NCBI GenBank assembly: GCA_001599755.1
Contig: BCHX01000007.1
Location: forward strand, 372,001-436,000
Reading direction: 5' to 3'
Length of the DNA: 64,000 nt
Source: Gliomastix tumulicola
Taxonomy: Eukaryota > Ascomycota > Sordariomycetes > Hypocreales > Bionectriaceae
Made by a program: the position numbers and the translations under genes. The notes beneath the pieces are model-generated. The model had not been told where the DNA came from. It worked only from the letters and a program-made list of their open reading frames with translations, and ran no database searches. Position 1 is the stretch's first letter. Every line of letters starts with the position of its first letter. Positions 1 to 10,317 of the stretch are shown here, piece by piece.

Positions 1-800
1 GCGGTCTATAAGATGCCAAGCTATGCCGCGAAGCCGTCGAAAAACGTTCGGCGTCCCCTCTAGCCACGCTATAGCCCATCATGCATAATACCAGACACTC
101 CCACATTCCCCTGAATCTGGCCGACATTCATGCAGCCGGATCTGATCGGCCGTCCACAGTTTTTTAGTGTTTGCATGACAACCAGAGGTCCAGAACTGGG
201 GGCCATCTGAGAGACAGAAAGATCTGACTACATCCACCGAACCGATTTCCGTCAGTCTACGGGAATGTCAGCAGCCTAACGGCGAGGGATGTGGGTGGTC
301 CTACGGCACGGCTACCATTTGAATTAGGTTTTGCCCATGGAGGCGCCTGAACGGACTTACTGACTATTTATGGCGTCTTAGCTGGAAGGATTGCGAGCCT
401 GGGCGCTGCTGTAGGCTGGGCTGGGCCACACTGTCAGTCAACTTCTGTGTCCACTCTCTGGGCTGACGGGTGCGGTTTCAGCCTGTTCAGCACTGAAAAG
501 AGTGCCTTTGCCATGAGTCGAGGGACCTGGTGATATGTGGGGTAGCGAAGGCTAGCATCTCACCCAAGACTGGGGGATGCTTGAGGATCCATGGACAAAT
601 CCTTCGGGATGACTAGAATGACATAGTTGACGACGGGCAGCTCTTGGATTGAAACTTGTAGCTTACATTAATATCGACGTGTTCCCCTCTCGATAGTGTC
701 CGCTGCCATTCCTCTGTCCAATTGTTCAATTGACCAAGTCGCCCCCCGAAACACACCCTCTTCGACACCGTCTTGACTTGACGTCCCCCCTCCCGCCACA
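1..800. other. Intergenic, no gene seen
   Basis: No reading frame here resembles a protein. The last ~100 bases before 801 are C/A-rich and end in CCACA directly before the ATG, as expected for the leader of the downstream gene. Confidence 0.6.
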
Positions 801-1265
801 ATGCCCATCAACAACATCTGGACGACCCTCTGGTTCAACGGCGCGGCCGAGGAAGCCGTCCACTTCTACGTCGACACGTTCGAGAACTCGCAGATCACCG
901 AGCAGTGGAAGGACGCGAGCGGGCGCGTGTCGGCGCTCACCTTCATGCTCAACGACAGCAAGTTCGTGGCCATCAACGGCGGCGACCAGGTCAAGTTCAC
1001 GCCGGCCATCTCCTTCCAGGTCGAGTGCAAGGACCAGGCCGAGGTGGACTACTACTGGGAGCGGCTCGGCAGCGGCGGCGACGAGGACAAGCGCGCCGCC
1101 GGCTGGCTCGTCGACCGGTACGGCGTGTCGTGGCAGATCATCCCTAAGAAGCTGATCGAGGCCGTGCACGACACGGACAAGGCGGGCAAGGTCGGGGCTG
1201 CGATGCTGCAGATGAAGAAGATTGACCTGCACGAGCTGGCGAGGCTGGGGCTTGTGACGTTGTAA
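801..1265 (+). CDS. VOC-superfamily PhnB / 3-demethylubiquinone methyltransferase-like protein
   Basis: Uninterrupted 154-residue frame opening with MPINNIWTTLWFNG and closing with LARLGLVTL. The N-terminal block NGAAEEAVHFYVDTF, the central FVAINGGDQVKFTPAISF and the C-terminal DRYGVSWQIIP are the signature blocks of the PhnB-like vicinal-oxygen-chelate family (Pfam 3-dmu-9_3-mt). Full family length is about 150 residues, so the gene looks complete. Members are small cytosolic dimers of mostly unknown substrate; despite the family name there is no SAM-methyltransferase fold. The start is favoured by its position at the family N-terminus and a CACAATG context. Family assignment is strong; the specific reaction cannot be inferred. 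Confidence 0.88.
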   Translation: MPINNIWTTLWFNGAAEEAVHFYVDTFENSQITEQWKDASGRVSALTFMLNDSKFVAINGGDQVKFTPAISFQVECKDQAEVDYYWERLGSGGDEDKRAAGWLVDRYGVSWQIIPKKLIEAVHDTDKAGKVGAAMLQMKKIDLHELARLGLVTL

Positions 1266-1929
1266 TGGTCACGGATACTCGAACGAACCGACCGACCGAC
1301 CGACATAAAAGTGACTCTGATTGATGGGATTCACTCGCCTACCACTTCCTCCCCCAACTGTTGGGCTTATGGAGCGCCGTCTGCCCTAAAAACAAAACTA
1401 CCTACCACACGATATCGGGTTGCAACACCACTACCTGTATTATATACCCTTACCAGCTGCATGCTATTAGCCATCTCCGATGCCATCGGACATCATTTGG
1501 GGAATTAGAGAAAATACGACATCTTCTTGAACCCAATTCAATTCCCATTTCCAATTGACCATCTTCTTGTTGACGTGATAGCTCTTGGCTTCCCCTCCTT
1601 CGTGCTTATGCCGAACCCCTTTCCCCCACCATGATATGCGCCACGCGTCTGACAGTGGGTTCCAACAGGGCATAATTACTGGATCTGAGGCCCTGAAGCA
1701 CTGGAGATCTTCGCTGACTGCCATGTTGTGCTGACAGTCCTTCAAAGGGGATCGAGTACCATCCAAATTGCCCAGACCGTATCTCATGCAGATTGCCTTC
1801 TTACTGTCCCATGTAGGATTCTTACATTCACAGCCAAGAGTCGCCAGATTTGATGGTGTTAGGACGTCTCACACCGTCCCTGCCCTGCCCAGCTCAGTTA
1901 CCCAAAGCAACAAACCGAAGACACCAGCA
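1266..1929. other. Intergenic between convergent genes
   Basis: Spacer between the 3' ends of the VOC gene and HET gene 1. Short frames only, none protein-like. A short CCGA-type repeat (GAACGAACCGACCGACCGACC) lies at about 1280-1303, just after the VOC stop. Confidence 0.5.
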
Positions 1930-4311
1930 TCACTCTTTCTTCTCTTCTACGGCACCATTCGGCTTGAGCACCTTGGAAGACTGCTTCAGCCCGTGCTTGG
2001 CCTCGAACGCCCTTATAGCCACCCCAAGGCCCCTCCAGTCGAAGTCCTCACTGCCATACACCCGCTGCTTCTTCAGATACATCACCGCACCGTCGACAGC
2101 GTCGCTCTCCGTGCCCGTGAACGGCAGACATCCGAAGATTTCCTCCCGCCGTCTTAGCTCCCACGCCTCGCCGATCGGCTTGCGCTTGTCCGCGTAGTCG
2201 GATGGCAGCACCGGGAAAAGGTCTTCTGCCGACTCGTCGCCGGTGAGCGTCATGTTGATATCCGGGAGGTGGTCCTGCGGCGTCTCCCTCGGTTCTGTGG
2301 ATGGATTGCAAGGGGAGAGGGCCCATGCGCGCTTCTGCCAGCCTTGCAGGTGGGCGATGGCCGCTGGGATGGCGATCCAGGAGCGGTTGCTGCCTGAGGC
2401 TGTGAATGCGAAGTCGCCGTTGCCACGGGGTAGACGACGGGGAGCGATGGTGAGGAAAGACAGCCTGGGGTCCAGGATGCACGTGAGGAACTTGGTAAGC
2501 CCCCGGACATCGCGGTCGCGGTCACGCCCTTCCTGGGAGATCTCGCCCTTGGTGATCAGATGCTCTAGCAAGAAGCTCGCGGCGTCGGCCAGTCGCTCAT
2601 CACCGGCGTCACCCATCACCCCGTACGACCACTCCTCCTCCTCCGTGTCTGTTCTCATGACATCCGGGAACCTCACCGTCCATTCGAGGCCGCAGTCTAT
2701 GGCGTGGGCAATCCACATGGGCATGAAGACCGTCAATGGCGTACTACTCTCGTTTACGCCCGAGACCTCGCTCTTGGCGCGCAAGACCTCGCCCTTCATG
2801 AGCTCGTACTGCCTCTGAACCCGCTCGTCATCAGATTTTTGGATCAGATTGGCGAGGCCGTAGTCTTCTATCATCTTCTTCGCGGTCTCGAACGCTTCGA
2901 TAGTTGGGTCCAACGGCAGTGTCTCGAACACCAAAAGATCCAGCTCGACGTAGTCTCTCGTCACGCTCGTGATGGTGTCAATCCGAGGCGACGGAATCCT
3001 CTTCTCGATGCTGCCCTGCTGCGGACGCACTGCCCAGGACACGAACTTGCCCCCCGGGGCCTCTTCATCCGGCACGCCCAACTTGCTCCCGTCCACGAAC
3101 AGCGGCATCACGTCGTCCTCGGCGAGCACCAGCAGCGAGAACATCCACACCACGTCCTCCGTCGTGGACGCCTCCCCTGCAAACGCCAGGGGCACGCTTG
3201 CCGTGTTGAGCGCGATGGACATGAGGTCGCCGTGCTTGGCGCAGCCGAACTGCATGATGTTGACGAGATGCTGCAGCGTGGACAGGACGCCGGGCTCGGT
3301 GCGCTCGGGCATGAGCCGCTGCATGCGCCACCACATCTGCTGCAGCGTCTGCGGGTTGGGGTCGTGGAGGGCCTGAATAAGGGCGTTGCCCTTGAGCGAC
3401 ACGGACTCCTCGATGGCGTCGCCGATGTACATGGCGAGGTAGTACAGGAACCGGAACTCGAAGGAGAGCACGCGCCCGTCCGCGCCGAAGCAGAGGAGCA
3501 GCGGCTGGATGAACTTGCCGTGCGGCGAGACGCGGCTCTCGTGGGCGCACCACGCCCGGGTGAACCATCTTGCGTTGAGGATCCTCAGCCCGAAGCTGTG
3601 CGCCTTCTTCTGCAGGTCCTCGACGCTGGACGACGGCTCCCGGGAGGGGAAGTACCCGCGGATGAAGTTGAGTCTCTCATCTCCCTCCAGGCCACGTGCG
3701 TCGGCCTCGATCCTCATGTCCTTGAAGAAGCCGGCGTACTCGAGCCCCGCGGCCTCCTCCTCTCCCGTCAGCTGGATGTCCTCGAGGAGGATGACGATGC
3801 CCCGCGCAGAGCGGTAGATGATGTCCATGGCGCCGATATGCACCGTCTTGTCCCTCGTGTCGCCCTGGTTGATGCACAGCTTATCGAGCCAGACGCCCTC
3901 CCCGGCATCCTTGCGCAGGCCCATCACGGCGTCGACCATCGGGCGTGAGATCTCCCATCCTGGCGCGATGGACTCTGCTGCTGCGGGCGGGAGCAGCCAT
4001 TCCGGGTAGTGCCAGCAGTAGCTGACGACGATGAACGAGTCGAACGTAGACGGGATCTGCTCGGTTGCTGGTGTGATCAGGCGCAGCTGGAGCTCGGAGA
4101 TGACCTCCTGCTTCGGGGCGAATTGGCTCGCGAGGGCGGGGTTCAGCTGTCGGAGTCGTGTCAGGATGGCCTCTGCTTCTGTCCGGCGCTGGTGGACCAG
4201 GACGCTGGCTTCCGAGAGCAGGGTCTCTGTGTTGGCAGGGGTCAGCTCCACGAGGGACTGGCCGAGGGGAGACAGCGTCGATGAGCAGGACTCGGCGTAG
4301 CTGCTTGCCAT
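1930..4311 (-). CDS. HET-domain (heterokaryon incompatibility) protein 1
   Basis: Single-exon 793-residue protein. The HET domain core is visible at residues ~94-250: FIVVSYCWHYP (~93-103), then VWLDKLCINQGD (~140-151), then IIYRSARGIVILLED, and ARWFTRAWCAHES, the counterpart of the R-A-W-x-x-Q-E block. HET domains (PF06985) trigger cell death when incompatible hyphae fuse, or act in wider immune-like recognition; they are cytosolic, sometimes with partner domains. The ~540-residue C-terminal part matches no domain I recognise. The start at 4311 is the first ATG of the frame and is followed by a Ser-rich N-terminus. A decayed HET gene lies upstream in the opposite orientation. No signal peptide or clear membrane segment is seen. 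HET assignment is strong; specificity is unknown. Confidence 0.88.
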   Translation of the reverse strand: MASSYAESCSSTLSPLGQSLVELTPANTETLLSEASVLVHQRRTEAEAILTRLRQLNPALASQFAPKQEVISELQLRLITPATEQIPSTFDSFIVVSYCWHYPEWLLPPAAAESIAPGWEISRPMVDAVMGLRKDAGEGVWLDKLCINQGDTRDKTVHIGAMDIIYRSARGIVILLEDIQLTGEEEAAGLEYAGFFKDMRIEADARGLEGDERLNFIRGYFPSREPSSSVEDLQKKAHSFGLRILNARWFTRAWCAHESRVSPHGKFIQPLLLCFGADGRVLSFEFRFLYYLAMYIGDAIEESVSLKGNALIQALHDPNPQTLQQMWWRMQRLMPERTEPGVLSTLQHLVNIMQFGCAKHGDLMSIALNTASVPLAFAGEASTTEDVVWMFSLLVLAEDDVMPLFVDGSKLGVPDEEAPGGKFVSWAVRPQQGSIEKRIPSPRIDTITSVTRDYVELDLLVFETLPLDPTIEAFETAKKMIEDYGLANLIQKSDDERVQRQYELMKGEVLRAKSEVSGVNESSTPLTVFMPMWIAHAIDCGLEWTVRFPDVMRTDTEEEEWSYGVMGDAGDERLADAASFLLEHLITKGEISQEGRDRDRDVRGLTKFLTCILDPRLSFLTIAPRRLPRGNGDFAFTASGSNRSWIAIPAAIAHLQGWQKRAWALSPCNPSTEPRETPQDHLPDINMTLTGDESAEDLFPVLPSDYADKRKPIGEAWELRRREEIFGCLPFTGTESDAVDGAVMYLKKQRVYGSEDFDWRGLGVAIRAFEAKHGLKQSSKVLKPNGAVEEKKE

Positions 4312-4869
4312 GGTGACTGGTGATGATATATGTGACTGACCTGATGTGCGCGTGTGAGATGATGCAGTCCATATCGTTGTTTCTATATATTCTGACCATG
4401 TTCCGCTGAAAAAAGCCCCAGGGACTGCCTTGACCCCATCGATAGCTCAGAACCGTCGCTATTCGCGCCACGCGGAAGCCGGCACAACTGGATTGGCATT
4501 CTAGACTCCTCTCAGAACCCCGACACTTGCGTGGCCTCCGCTATTAGTTTGTCCACTTGCAGTTGACACATGGCATGCATGGTCTGTTGGTCGACGTAGG
4601 CCAACGAGAATCTTGTGTGATGTCGCTGATAGACGTAAATGAGCATCATTTCTAGAATCACGGTGCTCCCTGAGGGCTGGCAGTCAGCACTCAGTGGCCG
4701 TGTAAGACGTTGATTGTGCAGTAATACCGTCCCATGCAACGTGCGTGGCTGTGAAAGCTGAGAGAGTCCATAAAACCCGAGTTCCCGTCCTCCTTATCGC
4801 CATCTCTCTAGCTACGCCCGCCAGCCATCCACGGGCTCCATTTCAGGCTGAAAGGTCCAACTTGTCGAC
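4312..4869. other. Intergenic between HET gene 1 and HET pseudogene
   Basis: Holds the divergent upstream regions of HET gene 1 and the HET remnant. A TATATATTC stretch lies at ~4383-4391. No coding signal seen. Confidence 0.5.
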
Positions 4870-5620
4870 ATGTCTCAAAAAACACTCTATCCAGACCACC
4901 GGTCCCAGAACTTCGATGCCGAACGTCTCCATGAGCGACTAACAGATGTCGCACGCAGCGCCCAAGCATCCCTAGAGGCGGCGCGCAGAGTCTACAGCTA
5001 AACGTGCATCAACTGCGAGCTGCTGTTCCAGGTCGTATAGCATGTCAAGCCCGGCTGGATGGAGGCCATGGAGGCGCATGAGCATGAGTGTGGGATGATC
5101 ACTGTTCTGCTGAATACCTTCGGCGACGGCGCCCCGAGAATCCGGCTCTCGACTAGGTGGGCGAGATTCTATACAGCTTTCCAGTACTTTGGACAGTCTT
5201 GACGCCCCGGGGATAGACTCAATGCTGTGTCTGGACTCGCGAAGCTAGCCTGTGACCACATCAACCAGCAAATAGGACTTGCTGGAAATGAAGCACACAA
5301 TGCCTACTTGGCGGGTCTCTGGAGGAACGGCTTCCATTTCAACCTTGCTTGGATGACCAGAGAACCTCCCGAGAAAGCAGAATACGTGGGGTCGGACGAA
5401 TCGAAGTGAGCGAGATTCTCTCCCCCAAGTTGATCCTGAGTATCTGTGAGCGGTTGCGTTGCACACCGCCTTCACTGCAAAATAGCCACCTGGAAGGATA
5501 CACCGGAGCTCGACGGGTGTCTCCAGGTTCGACACATCTCCTGCGAAACTTCGTTGCCGGATGATGAGACATCGCAGACCTTAGCGGCCGGTAGAAGGAG
5601 GGAGTCTTTGAGCAAATTGG
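4870..5620 (+). pseudogene. Decayed HET-domain gene with central deletion
   Basis: From the ATG at 4870 one frame reads like a HET-protein N-terminus, including CINCELLFQVV and HVKPGW, but carries stops at 4999-5001 and 5038-5040. After LSTRWARFYTAFQYFG and a third stop (5200-5202) the same frame reads RPGDRLNAVSGLAKL and then YLAGLWRNGFHFNLAW, the segment that follows the HET domain in many HET proteins. Past the stop near 5409 other frames give PELDGCLQVRHISCE, which resembles the G-S-L-x-V-R-G block near the end of such proteins. The catalytic-looking HET centre (the SHxWG and W-I-D-x-x-C-I-x-Q blocks) is missing between the two parts, so a deletion of several hundred bases is inferred. 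Not functional as a full HET protein. Confidence 0.72.
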
Positions 5621-6422
5621 GGTGTGCTAATGGGTAAGCAATGATTGGAAGACTTGCTTGCTGTTTGAAGGCTCAGAGGACGTAAATATCGATATAGTCT
5701 AAAAGGACAACCCCGGCCATTTCTTCTACGAACGTAGTCTCGGGGGCTGTTTGTATTTGCATGGCCTTTGGGGGCAGCTGGCATGTGGGATTTTGCGCCA
5801 TCCTTTGTAAGCTGTCACTTCAACACATGACGGGAATGATCATGCCGCCCACTACATCCAACCCATTTCCTGTTCAAGTAATACTCGGGCTCATTGGTGA
5901 AATTCATATGTGAGTGGCCAACCTCGGGCGCGCTGCGGTTCCCGAGGGTCTGGTCCCAACACGGACATACCATCAGCATAACGTTGTGCCGTTCTCCGAA
6001 AGCTCGCCTTCTACGGACGGTTTCATTCTGCTCCCACCACCAGAACGCAGTTAAAAGCACTCCGTTTGTTCCGTTGTCAAATCAGCTTTCGCCACAGTCC
6101 GCTTTGAGTATCCAGCCACACTTTCACCCCCCTGACATTATATTACCAATCAGTACCCGGAATATGCGGCATGTCTCCTTCAATGCATGCCTGGAGTGTA
6201 GCAGTGCACTTTCTGTCACATCTCAGTTTGCCGATGTAACCCTCACATAGACTCAATCACGTCGCATGACGTAGTCGGACGTGTTGTCCCTCTTTCGGGG
6301 GCCGGATTGCCACCTGACGGCTATATAATCAGCACTGCGTCCACATTCAGGGGTCGAAAGAGCGAAGAACGGACTCATTTCTTTGATAAACACTTGACCT
6401 GGCAGGCTGCTACTTGAACACG
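5621..6422. other. Intergenic; promoter of NmrA-like gene
   Basis: No gene recognised. The right end is the upstream region of the NmrA-like gene; a TATA-like element (CTATATAATC) lies at 6321-6330. Confidence 0.5.
6321..6330 (+). promoter_or_regulatory. TATA-like element of NmrA-like gene
   Basis: CTATATAATC about 95 bases upstream of the inferred start codon at 6423; spacing suits a core promoter. Confidence 0.45.
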
Positions 6423-7506
6423 ATGCCAACAGTCGCGGTGTTTGGCGCGACGGGAACGCAGGGCGGCTCAGTCGTCCGCCAGCTACTCCAAGACTCGAAG
6501 TGGAAGGTCAGGGCAATAACCCGGAATGTAGACAGCGAGAAAGCCCAGACTCTGCAATCACAGGTATGGATTCCTTAACTGTGAGTATCATCGTATGCCG
6601 GTCTTTTGCTGACAAACGCAACAAAGGGGGCGGAGGTAGTCGCCGGCAACCTGAACGATGAAAGCAGCCTTCCCGAGGCCCTTGAAGGTGTGCACGCCAT
6701 CTTCGTCGTCACTTCGTTCTACGAGTCTATTTGGACCAAGGGAGCGGACGGTGCGGGGGACGAGGAGGTCCAACAATTTCAAAACCTGGCTCGTGTTGCG
6801 TCTGGTCTGCCCGATCTCAAGCACCTTGTCTTGAGCACCCTCCCCCCAGCCTCTAAAGTCTCGAACGGTGCTCTCCCGGTGCCGCACTTTGACTACAAGC
6901 AGAAAGCTGTGGAATGGATCCAGGCGGAGCTTCCGGATCTTTGGGCCAAGACGACGGAGTTTTGGCCTGGATTCTATACCTCCAACTTGCGAACTGCCAT
7001 GTTCTTCTATAAGCCTGTGAGTGCTTTTGTTTTGCCCCCTTTGGACAGCTGGCAGTGAATTTAATTGACCGACGTGGGCATAGCCATATTCCAACACCCG
7101 GATCCTGCTGGCGCCTACTTCCCCATCCGCCAAGGTGGCCACGGCAGGAGAAGTCGAAACGAACTGCGGCATCATCGTAGAAGGTATCCTCAACACTGGT
7201 GCCCCGGCATTCACCAAGATTGCCGTCGGTGTCACAGACTACCGCACCTACGACGAGATCGCGGCCCAGTACACAAAGACGACCGGTGAGCAGGGCACCT
7301 TCGTCCAAATCCCCGAGGAGGTCTATGCGAAGATGTTTGGCCTCATAGGCGTAGAGGTCGCGATGCAGCTGCGCTTTGGTGAGAAGCACCCCGACTGGCA
7401 CGCCATCTATCCAGACAGGGTCGTGTCGATGAAGGAACTGGGTATTGAGGACAAGCTGATCGGCTTTGAGGAAGCCATGGAGCGGCAGAAGGACTTGATT
7501 GTGTAG
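6423..7506 (+). CDS. NmrA-like NAD(P)-binding protein
   Basis: Three exons, 6423-6563, 6627-7016 and 7084-7506, joined by phase-0 introns of 63 and 67 nt, give about 317 residues. The N-terminus MPTVAVFGATGTQGGSVV holds the GxxGxxG dinucleotide-binding loop; VRAITRN, then GAEVVAGNLND, then GVHAIFVVTSF follow as in NmrA/HSCARG-type atypical short-chain reductases (PF05368). These proteins sense NAD(P) redox state or act as reductases in secondary metabolism; they are cytosolic or nuclear. The first donor (6564) is forced because reading on hits a stop within five codons. The second intron shifts reading into the frame ending MERQKDLIV. It lies alone between a HET remnant and a zincin gene; specific function unknown. 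Confidence 0.85.
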
Positions 7507-7689
7507 AAGACATGTATTGGCTTTCTTCTAGTTCATGCTACAGCCTGAACACACGTCGCAGGATCAAGCACCGCATAGGTCCTGCTTCAATGTCAGTTTA
7601 TGCTTTAATAGTCCTATGGACATGATTCTCGATATATGGCAGAGCTGATGAAGGAAGGAGAAGATTTTATATGCTATCTTGCACAAGCT

Positions 7690-8763
7690 CTATATCTCAA
7701 CTTCCAGCGCGTCGCAATGTTTAGGCGCCGGCCAGGAGAAATCATCCTTCTGCCATCCCCGAATCCTTGAGAATCGGGACCAGAAATGACGGATCATCCA
7801 GCCTTCCATGACTGTCAAGTGAGGGGGCATGTCGAGTCCGCCATCTCCTGGCTGCATGACGAACTTGGTTGGAGGGTTATCCGGTCGCCAGAATATGGAA
7901 CATGTCGAATACGTTTTATTCTGCCTTGCGTCGAGGTAATCCGGGAATCCAAACGTATGGCCCTGATGGGAGTAAGAGATTCATCCACCACAAACGGGGC
8001 TGCTTTGGGCCGTACTCACGAGTTCGTGCGTTAGCATGGGCCACTGGTCCTGCTTGCTTCCAACCGTCTCCCATCCGTACAAACTGATGCTAACACCCAT
8101 TGAGCTTGCCGCGCCCATATTGTGCTCTCCCCACGAGGGGTCAAGCGTAAGCATCTGGTGATACCTGTTGTCCCGGCCGCCAGGACATTCGGTGTAGTTG
8201 CCGTCGACATGTAAATACCGTGAGCATCCCGGGTTGCATGACGGCTGGTCAAAGAACTGATCCTTGAAGCCGGTGTAGACTTTTGCCCCATGCGTAGATC
8301 CTGGTAGCAGAGACTTGTCCTCTGCTGCCCAACCCACCACTTTGATATTAGTCTTCCGATAAGGAAAATTATCGTGGTTAGGCAACCATCGAATCCATTC
8401 GTTGAACTGCCGCTTGTATACAGCCTCGAAGTGTTCTCGCTCTGCCTGTGGGAAAGTCCGGTTGCCGCCCCAGCCTACGCAGATGTTGAGGGTTCTAAGT
8501 CTGTCACTATAACACTTCTTCGGCTTCTCAACAGGACATTCATACCCTTTACCGTCCATAATTTGGTCTAAAGTCCAAGTGAGAGTCTCGGACATAGGCA
8601 GACCCGAGGTGAACTTGGCTCTGCTTTCAGCGCTGTCCCAAGCCAGAGGGATGGAGGCCTTCCATTGCGTAGGAATGCCATGGTCGGGAGACCTCTTAGC
8701 ATAGGATCCCGAGGATAAAAGAGCCGCAACTGCGGCTCCAAAAGCAAAAGACGAAGCACGCAT
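7690..8763 (-). CDS. Secreted zincin-like protein ('cellulose-binding family II'-like)
   Basis: Exons 8763-8020 and 7962-7690 joined across a 57-nt phase-0 intron give 338 residues. Start chosen at 8763, where MRASSFAFGAAVAALLSSG makes a clean signal peptide; an ATG ten codons upstream would spoil it. Blocks include LNICVGWGG, the cysteine-bearing CNPGCSRYLH and, spanning the splice junction, THELGHTFGFPD, a HExxHxxGxxD zinc-site motif of the snapalysin/metzincin type. The tail MEGWMIRHFW matches the W-M-x-R-x-W-W end of a fungal/actinobacterial family often labelled 'cellulose-binding family II'. The intron cuts exactly between the HEL and GH of the zinc motif, so any unspliced reading misses the active site. 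Inferred role: extracellular metallopeptidase. No clear methionine turn is visible after the motif (TCSIFW), so activity is uncertain. Confidence 0.8.
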
Positions 8764-9868
8764 TGTATGGATGGGTTGACGATATACCGACAAAGATGTT
8801 TCTCGCGGGAAAGACTATTCTTATAAGATACTAAAATGCTTCTATGCAGATGCTCTCCGGTTTTAAACGTCCGGCTGAAATAAGAAGGTCTCGAGGATGG
8901 ACTTGGTAATGCATGAAAGTTCACTGTGCGGTGGAGCACCTGCTACTCTGGGAGCGTTTTCCGTTATCTTCTACCCCTTCCTAGTACATTACCCGTTGCT
9001 GGGGACTTTGTCGCGAACATGAGAGTTCCTCGTATGATATCATTATAGGGCTGAAAGACATATCTCGGCACATTGAACAACGAATTTCGACGGAGAATCT
9101 GAGCCGCGAGGCCCGATCTTTGCAATTGTTCTCTTATCAGTATACCGATTCCTACTCCGCGATGTCTGCAGCTTCGCATCCGTTGCCGACATAGCCGGAT
9201 CCCACTTGTTGGCTCGGCACCGTGATCCCGCACCAGAAACACCGACAAGCGGCATTGGAGATAATACAAAAGATCCCCAACATCTTTCGGAAACAATCCA
9301 ACTTGGGTGAGGTACAATACTCACATCGAGCTGTCCATCCCATTCCTTAGTTTGCACCGTCACAACTAGACGGGGTTAAGTTGCCTGCCACTGCAAACGG
9401 CCGTATCTACTGCTACGTTCAACAAATACCAGCATATCACTATGGACATCATCAATGGGCCAATTCAAGAAGCAGGGGAAAGCCGAACGCGGGCTGTGTT
9501 GCACCTTCTAACGAGCTGTCGTGGATCGAGGGCGCTTCCCTACCAAAAGTTCTGTGTGTGACAACCTGAAAGTTGGCCTCAAGCCTAGACTCAACTTGAC
9601 CCTAGTCAAGGATAGCTGGCAAACTCCTCGGGCGGATAGTCCTTTGTTGAATACACCAAGAGAATGGTCTAGACAGAGCCTAGTCTGCAGCACATTCCGC
9701 TTCTGACCCTCCGGCAAGTCAATCTCAGGCCTCATTCAACCTGCCTCCTCCACACATCCATCACCAGGACCACCGATAGAGTCCTTCCACGGGGGCTTAT
9801 ATCATCGTGGCGCTCGAATCTCTTGCGACCAAAGGAGGCAACAAAACTTGTGTGTTCGCATCGAGGTG
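8764..9868. other. Intergenic, no gene seen
   Basis: About 1.1 kb upstream of the zincin gene with only short, non-protein-like frames. It contains the zincin promoter. Confidence 0.5.
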
Positions 9869-10260
9869 GACGACGACTGCGTCGATGTTCAGCTCCATTC
9901 GGCTCGAGAGACGACCAACATCCATATAATACCCGAGGAGTTCTAGCTGGAGGAGTCACATAGGTGGCCGCCCAACCATGAGATCACAGTGGCCTTCTTC
10001 GAGAAGGACACCAGCCAGAAGCTCGATATGGAAAGTCTCGTCGAATCCGCTGCCTATTCCCTAGTTGTCGACACAATCATGACAGAGGGCGAGCTACAGT
10101 GAGCTTAGCCATAGCTCAGAACAACGCAGTGAGACATGTGATGCGTCAGGCGCTTCGCGAGTTTGGACATGCCCTGGGGCTGAGATTGAATCTATCCTGT
10201 ACGATAAGGGGCATTTTGAGGCACTGCATCACGGAGGTACGGCATGAATCTGGCCACAGA
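9869..10260 (+). pseudogene. Metallopeptidase remnant
   Basis: Fragments in more than one frame resemble a fungal zinc peptidase. A stretch at ~9961-10100 reads RWPPNHEITVAFFEKD and runs to a stop, like the W-P-x-G-x-x-I-x-V-x-F block preceding the catalytic domain. At 10153-10185 the frame reads LREFGHALGLRL, which is HEFGHALGLxH with both outer histidines changed to arginine/leucine. Stops separate the pieces. The zinc ligands are lost, so it cannot be an active enzyme. It is a different family from the intact zincin gene 1.1 kb to the left. Family membership is inferred from short motifs only. Confidence 0.45.
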
Positions 10261-10317
10261 CAGCATTGAAAGGTTGCGCTCATGGAACAGAACAAGACTC
10301 TCATTCTACTGATTCAT

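Noticed and set aside
2704..3948. 414-codon plus-strand frame opposite HET gene 1
   Set aside because: Antisense to a well-supported HET protein; composition (Arg/Glu/Val-rich) is typical of a codon-bias shadow.
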